Made by a program: the position numbers and the translations under genes
Notes under the pieces: model-generated
What the model was told of the DNA's origin: nothing
The model's input: the letters and a program-made list of their open reading frames with translations, nothing else
The model's database searches: none
Shown here: positions 46,178-58,423 of the stretch, piece by piece
Layout of the letters: every line of letters starts with the position of its first letter
How positions within the stretch are numbered: position 1 is the first letter of the stretch
Source: Eubacterium sp.
GTDB taxonomy: Bacteria > Bacillota > Clostridia > Lachnospirales > Lachnospiraceae
Direction: 5' to 3'
Assembly: GCA_017430325.1 (NCBI GenBank)
Contig: JAFRNE010000021.1
Location: 1 to 61,296, forward strand
Length of the DNA stretch: 61,296 nt

Positions 46178-46194
46178 GTTGCGGTTTTGTTATG
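46178..46194 (+). promoter_or_regulatory. GTTGCG direct repeat upstream of protein D gene
   Basis: GTTGCGGTTTTGTTATG at 46178-46194 is almost identical to the copy at 35049. It is followed at 16 bp (from TTGTTG) by TATACA, so the upstream T-rich word may double as a -35. It lies 73 bp before the start codon. A second looser TTGTTGCTTTTCCGC stands near 46,074. The rest of the 46,015-46,266 gap is AT-rich. Confidence 0.6.
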
Positions 46195-46266
46195 TTTTAT
46201 ACAGTAGAATCAGTTTATACGATGTAAAATAACGCAAAACTATAGATATTATTCTGGAGGTTACAT

Positions 46267-48144
46267 ATGAAAGAAGTTAATGAAGAAGATGTTGTATTAG
46301 AAAATATTGAAGAACCAAAATACGATCTGATCAATCCGGGAACACCTGATGATTCTATATTTGAAAGCCTTATGAAAGAATATAATAAAGCTGTCACCCT
46401 CGCGGATAAATATGCATGCTTTCTCCAGCTGAGACAGCATATTGACGCAAGAGATATGGCCGACCAGACTATCCCGGACAATATGTATAATAGTTTTGAT
46501 GATATAGAGGATGACTTTAAGAACTCTCTTAAGGAAGCAGATATAAAAGAAATTGCCACGATGGTTCAGAAGTTTAACTCTCATATTTTAAATCTGGGTG
46601 CAAAATATGAGGAAGAAAAAAAATGGGTAAAGGAACTCCTTCCTAAGGATGATCCTAAGCTTGACGCAAAAACCTCCTTCCTCACCTCACTTGGAACTCG
46701 CGGTACTATGAATATCAAGGGCAATTCCACAGATATCAACACCTTTATGAACGGGCTGCGCGGGAATCAAGGTTTTATTATGAAGATTTACAAAGAAAAT
46801 AAACTCTACCATAACATGACATGTAAACAATTTGCAGAAGCCTGTGGATTTAAGGGCCAGCGAGTTGATCTATACCTGAAAAATCGATTAAATGCTGACC
46901 CTGATGAGACTATGAAAACTGCATCGATACGGCGTATAAAGCTCAACAAATATCGAATGGACGTCGATCAGAAAAAGATAAAGATTCCTCCAGAGGATAG
47001 GGATAAAGTTAAAGCAGATCCATACAGCTATGCAAAAGATACCATTGATGCATATGAGGTAACCGATAAGGATATAAATGGATTTATGGTTACCGAGCTG
47101 GCTGATCAGTGGCTGGATAACCATGTTGAGCTGGGCCGCGATAGCTATATTAAGAAAAATAAGCTTACTGCAAATGCTGTTAAAAAGTTAGATGCCAATA
47201 TTGCAGAGTCAAGAAGCGAGGCAAGCACCTCCGGTATCAAAGACTGGGCAGCCAAAGATATTGGTCCGGGATATAAGAAGCTTATGGATCTTAGAAAAGT
47301 CTCTGCCCGCGGCATCATAAATGATCAGAAGAAAAAGCTCTCCAAGGAAAAGGGGTTCGATCAGTATATCAGACTTCATTCAGGCTACGAGGCTACACAC
47401 CAGAAGAAGTCAGTGGCGGTTGATAATCTTGCCAAGAGTATCGCTGCAAACCTTATAAAGAAGAACCCTGATAACAAATTCGACGTTAAGGTTATCCGTC
47501 AGGTTGCAAAGGATGTTAAGAGACTTCCTGAATTCCAGGCTATCACAAAGGATCCTATGCGTCTTATGGCAAGCATGATGGATGAACAGGCTGTCAAGGC
47601 CACTCAGTCTAAGATCATCGAGAGGACCTTTGGTGTTTCCAAGGAAAATATCGAGACTTATGTAAGAAAGATGCAGACTCTTTATACCAACATGATATCA
47701 AAAGGAAGCCAGAGCACAGAATACAGAGCCTTCCGTAATGCTGTCAAGGCGATCAACGATCTTGGTCAGAACATGAAGCTTAATACCCAGCAGGGAAGAG
47801 ACGATGCAGCTGAACAGCTTATTTACCTCAATGCAAGACTTCTCTCTGCTTCCGACAAATACATGAAGGGCAAGATGACTGTAAGAAAGAGTCCCGAGGG
47901 TGAATTCCGTTTCAACAATACTCTTGATGCTATCGCCATCATGTCCAGATATGCACCTGGTACCAAGAATCAGGTAGATATGGCCGTTGATCAGATCAAT
48001 AAGGCCAGAAAAGTTAAGGAGGGCAAGGACTTCGTCAAGATTGATGAATACGGCGAAACACGTGCTGAAAAAGCAAGAAAGGAACGCGAGCCAAAGAAGA
48101 ATATGGTCAAGGAATTAAAGCCTACCTCTATGAATAAAATGTAA
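46267..48144 (+). CDS. helical protein D, short member of the unknown family (625 aa)
   Basis: A 625-residue charged helical protein without signal or membrane segment. Its N-terminal half does not show the LLKAG-type core of proteins A-C, but its C-terminal half matches theirs: DQYIRLHSG with a following DNLAKSIAANLIKKN (compare DKYMQAHTG in A and DRIMYRYTG in B), and KMQTLYTNMIS (compare EMQTVYKNMIE). Ends PTSMNKM, without the RRxS-type tail. CTGGAGG precedes the ATG. It has the same promoter motif as the others but stands 7.4 kb from them. Confidence 0.75.
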   Translation: MKEVNEEDVVLENIEEPKYDLINPGTPDDSIFESLMKEYNKAVTLADKYACFLQLRQHIDARDMADQTIPDNMYNSFDDIEDDFKNSLKEADIKEIATMVQKFNSHILNLGAKYEEEKKWVKELLPKDDPKLDAKTSFLTSLGTRGTMNIKGNSTDINTFMNGLRGNQGFIMKIYKENKLYHNMTCKQFAEACGFKGQRVDLYLKNRLNADPDETMKTASIRRIKLNKYRMDVDQKKIKIPPEDRDKVKADPYSYAKDTIDAYEVTDKDINGFMVTELADQWLDNHVELGRDSYIKKNKLTANAVKKLDANIAESRSEASTSGIKDWAAKDIGPGYKKLMDLRKVSARGIINDQKKKLSKEKGFDQYIRLHSGYEATHQKKSVAVDNLAKSIAANLIKKNPDNKFDVKVIRQVAKDVKRLPEFQAITKDPMRLMASMMDEQAVKATQSKIIERTFGVSKENIETYVRKMQTLYTNMISKGSQSTEYRAFRNAVKAINDLGQNMKLNTQQGRDDAAEQLIYLNARLLSASDKYMKGKMTVRKSPEGEFRFNNTLDAIAIMSRYAPGTKNQVDMAVDQINKARKVKEGKDFVKIDEYGETRAEKARKEREPKKNMVKELKPTSMNKM

Positions 48145-48182
48145 CGGAAAATATCCGTATACAGTTTTTTGGAGATCATAAC

Positions 48183-48216
48183 AAAAGAGACAGACCAAAG
48201 TGCCTGTCTCTTTTAC
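48183..48216. terminator. bidirectional terminator between protein D and atpC
   Basis: Stem AAAAGAGACAG / CTGTCTCTTTT (11 bp) with a 10-base loop and T/A-rich exits on both strands, between convergent genes. Confidence 0.85.
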
Positions 48217-48259
48217 TTTATATTCATGACTGGAATCGTTCAAAACTCTGTCATGTGGA

Positions 48260-48670
48260 TCATTTATTTTTCTCAGCCATACGTATACGAAGTACCGATC
48301 TCTTAAGAGCAAGCTCAGCCTTGCTGATATCTCCGGCATTGTCCTCGATCTTACGCTCGGCTCTTATCTTGGCAGCCTCGGCTCTGTTCTTATCGATATC
48401 CTCAGGCCACTCAACTGCCTCTGCGAGGATAGTGATCCTGTCGCCAAGTATTTCAGCAAAGCCCGAATGAAGCGCAGCTTCGCGGACTGATTTATTATTA
48501 TGAATTTTTAAAACACCCGGAGCTATGACAACTGTTGTCGGTACGTGTCTCGGATAAATACCGATATCACCCTCAACTGTTGTAAACTCAACGAATTCCG
48601 CATCACCACTGAAGAATTCCTTTTCCGGAGTTATTATCCTGAGCTGCATTTTTGCTGCACTGTCTGCCAT
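48260..48670 (-). CDS. atpC: F-type ATP synthase epsilon subunit
   Basis: A 136-residue subunit from the ATG at 48670 (AGGAGAATC upstream; the longer frame lies inside atpD). N-terminal beta-sandwich (QLRIITPEKEFFSGD, GDIGIYPRHVPTT) and C-terminal helical hairpin. Last gene of the operon, 20 bp after atpD. It couples rotation to the c-ring and can inhibit ATP hydrolysis. Confidence 0.93.
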   Translation of the reverse strand: MADSAAKMQLRIITPEKEFFSGDAEFVEFTTVEGDIGIYPRHVPTTVVIAPGVLKIHNNKSVREAALHSGFAEILGDRITILAEAVEWPEDIDKNRAEAAKIRAERKIEDNAGDISKAELALKRSVLRIRMAEKNK

Positions 48671-48689
48671 GTTATGATTCTCCTGATAA

Positions 48690-51075
<2,386 letters not shown>

Positions 51076-51114
51076 TGAAACTGACCTCCGTTACTAAAAA
51101 TCAACTGTCACAGC

Positions 51115-52641
51115 TTATTCTGCTGCCGGTGTATTTGTTTTCTCCTTCTCTTTAAAGGCCTCGATAGCCTTTCTGAGAAGTGCTTCGGTCTCATCGCTGA
51201 TGACCTTTTCCTTCTTGATATTTGTGAAGATATCAGGCTCGTTTGTAGCGATGTACTCAAAGAGTCCGCTCTCAAACTCACCGATCTTATTAACCTCAAC
51301 ATCCATGAGATACTTATTTACAGCTGCAAATATCATAACTACCTGCTTCTCAACAGCAAGCGGCTTATACTGTGGCTGAACAAGCATCTGCTTAATTCTC
51401 TCGCCCTGTGCAAGCTTCTCCTTTGTATCGTCATCCAGCTCGGAACCGAACTGTGCGAAGGAAGCAAGCTCTCTGTACTGAGCAAGCTCAACACGGATAG
51501 GAGCTGCGATCTTCTTCATAGCCTTGATCTGTGCAGCACCACCAACTCGTGAAACCGAAAGACCAGGATTTACGGCCGGTCTGAAGCCCGCATTGAACAT
51601 CTCTGTCTCGAGATAGATCTGTCCATCTGTGATGGAAATAACATTTGTAGGTATGTAAGCGGAAACGTCGCCCGCCTGTGTCTCGATAATTGGAAGAGCT
51701 GTAAGTGAGCCTCCTCCGAGCTCGTCTGAAAGCTTTGCAGCTCTCTCGAGCAGTCTTGAATGAAGATAGAATACATCTCCAGGATAAGCCTCACGTCCTG
51801 GTGGTCTCCTGAGGAGAAGTGAAAGTGTACGGTATGCCGTAGCATGCTTAGACAGATCATCGTAAATGATGAGTACGTCCTTACCATTCTCCATCCATTC
51901 CTCACCTATAGCGCAGCCTGCGTAAGGTGCAATATACTGAATCGGTGCCATCTCACTTGCTGTAGCCGCAACAACTGTTGTGTATGACATCGCATCATAT
52001 TCGTTTAAGGTCTTAACTATATTTGCTATTGTAGATGCCTTCTGGCCAATAGCAACGTAAATACAGTAAACATTCTGGCCCTTCTGATTGATAATCGTAT
52101 CAAGGGCGATAGCTGTCTTACCGGTCTGTCTGTCTCCGATGATAAGCTCTCTCTGGCCTCTTCCGATAGGAACCATTGCGTCGATAGCCTTGATACCTGT
52201 CTGAAGCGGAGTATCAACCGATTTACGTGTGATAACGCCCGGTGCTACTCTCTCTATCTGTCTGGACTTATCTGTAACGATAGGTCCCTTGTCATCTATA
52301 GGCTGTCCCAGTGCATTTACGACTCTTCCGAGCATGGCGTCACCGACAGGTACCTCAACAACTCGTCCTGTTGTCTTAACCGTATCGCCTTCGCTGATGC
52401 CGCTCATATCACCGAGAAGAACAACACCTACGTTGTCTTCCTCAAGGTTGAGCACCATTCCGTAAACGTCTCCAGGGAAGAGAAGAAGCTCTCCCATCAT
52501 GGCCTTATCAAGACCATGAACACGTGCTATACCGTCAGCCAGCTGAATTACTGTTCCTGTATCAGAGGTTTCAAGCTTTGTCTTGTAGCCCTCGATCTGC
52601 TTTTTAATTACAGAACTGATCTCTTCAGGATTTAACTTCAT
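51115..52641 (-). CDS. atpA: F-type ATP synthase alpha subunit
   Basis: A 508-residue regulatory nucleotide-binding subunit. Walker [23 protein letters not shown], and the conserved [19 protein letters not shown] are present, as is the Arg finger region VSRVGGAAQ. The start overlaps atpH by 17 bp. The C-terminus is a Lys/Glu-rich helix. Confidence 0.96.
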   Translation of the reverse strand: MKLNPEEISSVIKKQIEGYKTKLETSDTGTVIQLADGIARVHGLDKAMMGELLLFPGDVYGMVLNLEEDNVGVVLLGDMSGISEGDTVKTTGRVVEVPVGDAMLGRVVNALGQPIDDKGPIVTDKSRQIERVAPGVITRKSVDTPLQTGIKAIDAMVPIGRGQRELIIGDRQTGKTAIALDTIINQKGQNVYCIYVAIGQKASTIANIVKTLNEYDAMSYTTVVAATASEMAPIQYIAPYAGCAIGEEWMENGKDVLIIYDDLSKHATAYRTLSLLLRRPPGREAYPGDVFYLHSRLLERAAKLSDELGGGSLTALPIIETQAGDVSAYIPTNVISITDGQIYLETEMFNAGFRPAVNPGLSVSRVGGAAQIKAMKKIAAPIRVELAQYRELASFAQFGSELDDDTKEKLAQGERIKQMLVQPQYKPLAVEKQVVMIFAAVNKYLMDVEVNKIGEFESGLFEYIATNEPDIFTNIKKEKVISDETEALLRKAIEAFKEKEKTNTPAAE

Positions 52642-53188
52642 TTGCCTGCTGTCCTTTCATCAAACTCTTCCTAAGTGATTCAAGCTGATTGCTAATACTG
52701 CTGTCAACCACCCTGTCACCTATCTTAATGATCATTCCACCGATAAGGCTCTTATCAACCTTATAGTTGATGATCACTTCCTTAAACTTAGCTGTATCTT
52801 TTATCTTGGTCTCGATCTGCTTCTTCTGTTCATCAGAAAGCTCAAAAGCTGTCTTCACAGAAGCTTCTCCGATCCCAAGCTCTTTTCTGGCATTCTTTAC
52901 AAATACCTTAAGTATCTTCGTAAGGTACCTGCTGTGGCCCTTTTCGACTGCCATAACAAGTGTATTTCTGATCAGCTCATCAACTCTTCCATCAAATACA
53001 TTCTTAAGAAGAGCCTCCTTCTGCTCACTGTCGATGGAAGGATTCTCAAGTATGCTGACCAGCTCCGGATTATCATCAAGTCCGATGATGACCGCTCCGG
53101 CCTCCTCATATATATCCTGCAGTCGGCCTTTGTCGCGAGCCGCCTCAAACAGCGCTTCGCCGTAAACCGATTCTACTTCTCTTGCCAT
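52625..53188 (-). CDS. atpH: F-type ATP synthase delta subunit
   Basis: A 187-residue OSCP-type peripheral stalk subunit. The N-terminal helical bundle begins [17 protein letters not shown], and the C-terminal strand block contains [18 protein letters not shown] with the family signature. Overlaps atpF by 16 bp and atpA by 17 bp, so expression is coupled. Confidence 0.93.
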   Translation of the reverse strand: MAREVESVYGEALFEAARDKGRLQDIYEEAGAVIIGLDDNPELVSILENPSIDSEQKEALLKNVFDGRVDELIRNTLVMAVEKGHSRYLTKILKVFVKNARKELGIGEASVKTAFELSDEQKKQIETKIKDTAKFKEVIINYKVDKSLIGGMIIKIGDRVVDSSISNQLESLRKSLMKGQQANEVKS

Positions 53189-53748
53189 GTATCATCACCT
53201 ATTTCCTTCAGAGTCTCATCTAAGAGCTCATCCTGCTTTTTCTGGTCGATAGATGTTTCAACGATCTTACCGGCCATGGCAGATGCTACATTTATGATCT
53301 CGGTCCTTACCTCGTCCTTAACCTTAAGCTTCTCAAGTTCGGCATCCTTCTGCGCATTTGTGACAATCCTTCCGGCCTCTTCCTTAGCCTCAGCTATGAT
53401 CATAGCCTCGTTCTTAGCCGCCTTGGCCTTGGCCTCTGAAAGAATGAGTGATGCCTCATCGTCCACATGCTTAAGCTTGTCATCGTATTCCTGCTTAAGC
53501 AGCGCTGCCTCCTCCTTGTCTCTTGCCGCAGCATCGATATCCGACTGAACCTTCTCCTGACGCTTTGCAAGAATCTTGCGCACAGGATTGATCAGAAGAT
53601 ATCCGACAAAAAGGAACAGGATAAATACTGCTATTCCCTGGAACAGAAGATCGAAAAGAAGCTGACTGTCAAGTCCGAAAATACGCCCTGTACCACCCTC
53701 AAGAACTGCTGCGGTACCTGCGCTTCCTAATATTATCTCACCAGTCAC
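53173..53748 (-). CDS. atpF: F-type ATP synthase b subunit
   Basis: A 191-residue peripheral stalk protein: a membrane segment near residues 30-50 (LLFQGIAVFILFLFVGYLLI), then NPVRKILAKRQEKVQSDID and a long charged coiled coil. Slightly longer than the usual 160-170 residues because of its Gly-rich N-terminal leader. Lies 18 bp after atpE. Confidence 0.92.
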   Translation of the reverse strand: MTGEIILGSAGTAAVLEGGTGRIFGLDSQLLFDLLFQGIAVFILFLFVGYLLINPVRKILAKRQEKVQSDIDAAARDKEEAALLKQEYDDKLKHVDDEASLILSEAKAKAAKNEAMIIAEAKEEAGRIVTNAQKDAELEKLKVKDEVRTEIINVASAMAGKIVETSIDQKKQDELLDETLKEIGDDTWQEK

Positions 53749-53766
53749 TCTATTAACTCCCTTCGA

Positions 53767-54057
<291 letters not shown>

Positions 54058-54157
54058 TTATGTTTAATATTAATTATTAACTACTTTATCGTCCGGCCTG
54101 TCCACCGGTGTTGTTGACTGTTATCGTTCGACCCGCCGGTTGTTTTTATCAACCGTT

Positions 54158-54904
54158 TTAGTTGTCGCCCCTCTTATCCTTAATGAAGGTTATGGTCAGC
54201 ATACAGAATACGTATGTCTGGATCGCACCCGAGAATACATCAAAGTATACATGAAGTGCTGCAGGTACTCCCAGTTTAGCGAACCATGGCAGCATTCCGT
54301 AGTAGAGTGCCATGAGAACGGTACCGCCAAGGATATTTCCGAAGAGACGGAGTGACATCGAAAGCGGTGTCGAGAATATGCTTATAACGTTCATCGGGAA
54401 GAAGAAAAATACAGGTTCGAAGAGGCTCTTGATCATACCGAACTTGTTATACCTGATGTCTGCATACTCGATCATGACAAAGGTTATAAGTGCCAGGCAG
54501 AGGGTCGTGCCGTAATCTGCCGTCGGCGGCCTGAGTCCGAATATACCTGCGGTATTACTGAAGAAGATATAGAGCGCAAGCACTCCGATGTAGTTTGCAT
54601 ATTTTCCTGCTGCCTTGCCAAGGGTTCCTGCCACGAACTTATTGAGGGTGTCAACTCCGAGCTCGACTATGGTCGAAAGCGTCGTCATCTTATGCTCCCT
54701 CTCAGCCTTCATGAAGCTGTGTCTTGCAACAAGAGTAAATATCATGAGCGCTGCCATTATTATGATAGTGCATACATGTGTAGTTGTGATATAAACCGTA
54801 TGTCCGAAGAAATTGATCGGATAGAGCTGATGGATGTAGAAGTCCGCATCCTTAAGGACCACCGGTCCCTCATGCCCGATCACTCCGGGTATTGAAGATA
54901 ACAT
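54158..54904 (-). CDS. atpB: F-type ATP synthase a subunit
   Basis: A 248-residue membrane stator with five or six helices. The essential Arg lies in STPLSMSLRLFGNILGG, and the last helix block GAIQTYVFCMLTITFI matches the family. It forms the ion half-channels against the c-ring. Followed after 133 bp by atpE. Confidence 0.93.
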   Translation of the reverse strand: MLSSIPGVIGHEGPVVLKDADFYIHQLYPINFFGHTVYITTTHVCTIIIMAALMIFTLVARHSFMKAEREHKMTTLSTIVELGVDTLNKFVAGTLGKAAGKYANYIGVLALYIFFSNTAGIFGLRPPTADYGTTLCLALITFVMIEYADIRYNKFGMIKSLFEPVFFFFPMNVISIFSTPLSMSLRLFGNILGGTVLMALYYGMLPWFAKLGVPAALHVYFDVFSGAIQTYVFCMLTITFIKDKRGDN

Positions 54905-54973
54905 TTCTTATCCTCCAATGGATTAGTATTTATTTATCAGCCCCTTAAGGCCGCTTTGATCATTTTTAAAGCT

Positions 54974-55390
54974 TTAAATGATGCGCTTTATCAGCTTGTT
55001 GGACAGCCCCGAGATCTTTATCGAGATAAGTCCTGCGGTAACACCCACAAATGCGTAAACATTTATCAGTACCGCTGCAAGGAGAAGTACGAATGCAAGT
55101 ACGATTCTGAGAATACTTCTCGTTCTTATATAACTCGCCGCGCCTCTTTCATTAAGTCTGAGGCCCGCATCCAGTGCGTCATACATTCCTATCACCGCAA
55201 ATACAGCCGCTGCCGCTCCGACGATAAGTCCCGCCGCAAAGAACAGTTTTCCTGTTCCCGGGCATAATATTACGCCGATGATAAGAAATACCATCGATAT
55301 CATCATAATGCCTGCGATCAGCTGTGCAAGCACCTGACCCGCTGCATCATTTCTTCTGATATTGAGCAACATGGAACGTACTTTATTCAC
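54974..55390 (-). CDS. atpI: ATP synthase subunit I (AtpI-like)
   Basis: A 138-residue membrane protein with four helices in pairs, of the ATP-synt_I family, which helps assemble the c-ring. It begins MNKVRSMLLNIRRNDAAG and lies directly upstream of atpB. Family placement rests on topology, size and position; the sequence itself is variable in this family. Confidence 0.75.
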   Translation of the reverse strand: MNKVRSMLLNIRRNDAAGQVLAQLIAGIMMISMVFLIIGVILCPGTGKLFFAAGLIVGAAAAVFAVIGMYDALDAGLRLNERGAASYIRTRSILRIVLAFVLLLAAVLINVYAFVGVTAGLISIKISGLSNKLIKRII

Positions 55391-55485
55391 GCTTATTCTC
55401 CATTTATCATCACATATGAACGATCCGTCCGGGCACGCATCACATAATAATCACTCATCACACGATCATCACCGTCCGTCGATCA

Positions 55486-55821
55486 TCACATAAACATTCC
55501 GAACATTCCGTCCGAATCGTCATCGTCGTCATCGCAGCTGTTGTCTATCAGTATTTCCGGTCTGTCGGCAAAAGCTTTCTTCTGCCATTCAGGAATGTCA
55601 TCCTGCTGCTTCTTTGCCGCAGCAAGCTCTCTCTTAACAAGTGTCCAGACAGATACTGCCCCGCTCAGTACCCCGAGTATTATCAGAGGTATCATCCAGT
55701 GCGTTCCGAACTTCTTATCTATGAAATACCCTGCCGCAGTACACAGCAGGATGGGAACCATCATTGAGATTCCCAGCTGAAGCACCAGAAATAGGTTTTG
55801 GGCAACTCTGCTCTTCTTCAT
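55486..55821 (-). CDS. atpZ: AtpZ-like ATP synthase assembly protein
   Basis: A 111-residue protein from the ATG at 55821 (GAGGGAG upstream) with two membrane helices and the F0F1-ATPase_gene1 pattern: LQLGISMMVPILLCTAAGYFIDKKFGTH and PLIILGVLSGAVSVW. The C-terminus is an acidic poly-Asp tail (CDDDDDDSDGM). First gene of the operon. A promoter TTGATT-17-TAAACT lies about 25 bp upstream. Confidence 0.8.
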   Translation of the reverse strand: MKKSRVAQNLFLVLQLGISMMVPILLCTAAGYFIDKKFGTHWMIPLIILGVLSGAVSVWTLVKRELAAAKKQQDDIPEWQKKAFADRPEILIDNSCDDDDDDSDGMFGMFM

Positions 55822-55824
55822 ACA

Positions 55825-55865
55825 CTCCCTCAAGTTTACTTTTTTTTATTCCAAAAATCAACTAT
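55825..55865 (-). promoter_or_regulatory. likely atp operon promoter
   Basis: On the minus strand TTGATT, a 17-bp A-rich spacer and TAAACT stand between the HAD gene stop and the atpZ start. It would let the operon run independently of the HAD gene. Confidence 0.5.
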
Positions 55866-55881
55866 TCTTTAGCCAATCTTA

Positions 55882-56724
55882 TTATGCAACATTAGGTTTT
55901 CTGAGAATGAATCTGTCGATAACCTTAACGATACCGTCCTCGTCGTTTGAGGAAGTGATAAAGTCTGCAACCTTCTTAACAGCTGCCTGTGCATTTGCCA
56001 TTGCAACTCCGATAGCTGCATATTTAACCATTGAGGTATCGTTGAAGCCGTCGCCGCAGGCAATAACATTTTCATGCTTGATGCCGAGAATCTCTGTCAC
56101 TCTTGCGATAGACTTGGCTTTATCAACGCCTGTGCTCATAGCTTCCACGAAGAAAGGCTCTGATCTTGTGATGTGGAACTCACTTCCGTAAAGCTCCTTG
56201 AGCTCGTTTTCGCATACCTCAGCCTTCTCAGGCTCAGCTGTCATAAGAACCTTATATACGTCTCTGTCGATCATCTCTTTGAAGTTTTGAACTTCCCTGA
56301 TCGGAAGGCCGTTGATCCTTGCCTCAAGTTCAAGATATTTATCAGCTGTTCTGCCGCTTATAACATATGGCTCAACTGTATCCTCAAAATCATCATAGGT
56401 TACGATGCCAAGATCCTTCTCGCAGCAGTAATCATAAAGCTTATGAACGTATTCCTTTGAAAACTTCTGTGTAAATATGTCTTTGTTGTCAGAGCATCTT
56501 GTGATGCGTGCTCCGTTGTAGGTAAGAAGGTAGCCGCCGTATTTTGCAAGCTCAAGCTCAGCTTCGTATTTTCTTACGCCCGGTGTAGGTCTGCCGGATG
56601 CAAGCATTACCAGGTGGCCTTCCTCCATGATCTCTTTAAGTGCTGCCTTGGTGGCAGGTGTTATCTCTTTCTTCGAATTCGTAAGTGTTCCGTCAATATC
56701 CAGAACTAACAGTTTCTTATTCAT
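55882..56724 (-). CDS. Cof-type HAD-superfamily phosphatase
   Basis: A 280-residue HAD-IIB hydrolase from the ATG at 56724 (GGAGCC upstream). Motif I VLDIDGTLTN, motif II LASGRPTPG, motif III Lys in the KSIAR region and motif IV GDGFNDTSM are present, with the large C2 cap between. Such enzymes remove phosphate from sugar phosphates, FMN or PLP; the substrate is not predictable. Lies just upstream of the atp operon. Confidence 0.9.
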   Translation of the reverse strand: MNKKLLVLDIDGTLTNSKKEITPATKAALKEIMEEGHLVMLASGRPTPGVRKYEAELELAKYGGYLLTYNGARITRCSDNKDIFTQKFSKEYVHKLYDYCCEKDLGIVTYDDFEDTVEPYVISGRTADKYLELEARINGLPIREVQNFKEMIDRDVYKVLMTAEPEKAEVCENELKELYGSEFHITRSEPFFVEAMSTGVDKAKSIARVTEILGIKHENVIACGDGFNDTSMVKYAAIGVAMANAQAAVKKVADFITSSNDEDGIVKVIDRFILRKPNVA

Positions 56725-56885
56725 TTTATATAGGCTCCAATCGATTATTAATGCCCCCAAAAATAATCAGCCTTTTTCCTTCTCTATCCACCGGCCAAAC
56801 TCACCGGTATTCTGTCCGTTAATCGTGTCTGTTTATCTCTGTCACAACACTGTTGTCCGTTGTCTGCCGCAGCTCTGTTATATTT

Positions 56886-58109
56886 TTAGTAAGCCGCCTG
56901 CTTGTAGTCTGCCAGGAAGTCCTTCATCTTAGTCATAGCCTCAGAGAGAACTGATATCTCAGGGAGGTAAACGATCCTGAAGTGATCCGGCTGTTCCCAG
57001 TGGAAGCCGCCGCCATGAGTGAAGAGTATCTTCTTCTCACGAAGTATATCAAGTGCAAACTTCTCATCATCCGCGATGTTGAACTTCTTAATGTCCAGCT
57101 TAGGGAAGATATAAAATGCTGCCTTCGGCTTAACTGCACTCATGCCCGGAATATCATTTACGGCATTGTAGATGAACTCTCTCTGCTCATAAACTCTTCC
57201 ACCCGGCTGTATCAGACTGTCAGTCTCTGCGCTCATTGCAAGTGCCGGAGCGATAAGTGACTGAGCCGGAACATTCGAGCAAAGTCTCATAGATGACAGA
57301 AGGTTAAGTCCTTCTATATATCCTCTGGCATTTTCCTTGTCGCCGGAAAGCGATACCCAGCCTACTCTGTAGCCTGCGATCAGGTGAGACTTTGAAAGTC
57401 CGTTGAAGGTCAGGCACAGACATTTATCTGTCAGACTTGCGATTGATGTATGAACTGCACCGTCCATTACAAGTCTGTCATATATTTCATCCGCAAATAT
57501 TATCAGGTCGTGCTCCTCAGCAAGCTTTACTATCTCCTGAAGCAGTTCCTTCGGATAAAGTGCACCGGTAGGGTTGTTAGGATTAATAACAACGATACCC
57601 TTTGTTCTCGGTGTGATCTTCTTTCTGATATCGTCTATATCAGGGAACCACTCTGCTTCCTCGTCGCAGATATAATGCACTGCTGTTCCACCCGCAAGCG
57701 TTACAGAGGCTGTCCAGAGAGGATAGTCAGGCGCCGGAACAAGTATTTCATCGCCATAATCCAGAAGTCCCTGCATGGACATTGTGATAAGCTCACTCAC
57801 GCCGTTTCCGGTGTAAATATCATCTATGGTCACGCCCTCGATGCCCTTCTTCTTATCGTACTCGATGATCGCCTCTCTCGCAGAAAGAAGACCCTTCGAA
57901 TCCGAATAACCTTCTGTTGCAGTAAGGTTGCCTGACATCTTATTTATCAGCTCATCAGGAGCCCTGAAACCAAAAGGAGCAGGATTACCGATATTCAGCT
58001 TAAGAACCGTCTCGCCGTTTCTGACCATTCTGTTTGCTTCGTCCATAACCGGGCCTCTGATATCATAACATACGTTATTCAATTTAACGGATTTCTCAAA
58101 CCTTCTCAT
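56886..58109 (-). CDS. PLP-dependent aminotransferase, AlaA-like
   Basis: A 407-residue class I aminotransferase. N-terminal NNVCYDIRGPVMDEA and LNIGNPAPFGFRAPDE resemble the AlaA (glutamate-pyruvate transaminase) group. PLP residues: GNGVSELI, PDYPLWTASV, VINPNNPTGALY, FADEIYDRL and the Schiff-base Lys in FNGLSKSHLIAGYRVGW. The alanine/pyruvate assignment is by resemblance only. Monocistronic as far as seen. Confidence 0.88.
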   Translation of the reverse strand: MRRFEKSVKLNNVCYDIRGPVMDEANRMVRNGETVLKLNIGNPAPFGFRAPDELINKMSGNLTATEGYSDSKGLLSAREAIIEYDKKKGIEGVTIDDIYTGNGVSELITMSMQGLLDYGDEILVPAPDYPLWTASVTLAGGTAVHYICDEEAEWFPDIDDIRKKITPRTKGIVVINPNNPTGALYPKELLQEIVKLAEEHDLIIFADEIYDRLVMDGAVHTSIASLTDKCLCLTFNGLSKSHLIAGYRVGWVSLSGDKENARGYIEGLNLLSSMRLCSNVPAQSLIAPALAMSAETDSLIQPGGRVYEQREFIYNAVNDIPGMSAVKPKAAFYIFPKLDIKKFNIADDEKFALDILREKKILFTHGGGFHWEQPDHFRIVYLPEISVLSEAMTKMKDFLADYKQAAY

Positions 58110-58333
58110 ATCCTGCCTCCATCTAAATTTTAAGTCTAATCTACGCGCCGCCTAATGTGAATCACGTTTTTGATTAAAACGAATTTTACCGAATAAATAT
58201 TCTACCACAAAAAAATCAATATGTCTTGCATTTATTTGTTTTTTTCGTGTTATTTTATTGGCAATATTGCTGCTCCCGGGGTACGAGCAGGCAGCACTCA
58301 AAAAAAGCTGTAAACAATTATGCGAAAATATGA

Positions 58334-58391
58334 TATACTCCACGTATCGTTCACATGTGATATCCGGCGAAGGGATACAACTCTCCGGATA
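58334..58391 (+). promoter_or_regulatory. -10 box and leader hairpin before the adenosine deaminase gene
   Basis: TATACT (58334-58339) is a good -10 box with a weak -35. The leader can form TATCCGG / CCGGATA (58361-58367, 58385-58391) with a 17-base loop, ending 33 bp before the ATG. No known riboswitch consensus fits. Apart from this the 314-bp gap 58,110-58,423 contains only AT-rich DNA. Confidence 0.45.
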
Positions 58392-58423
58392 ACACATTCC
58401 CATTCACAAGGAAAGGATAATAT

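Noticed and set aside
58340..58423. Riboswitch before the adenosine deaminase gene
   Set aside because: A single hairpin is present but no purine or other known aptamer core was seen.
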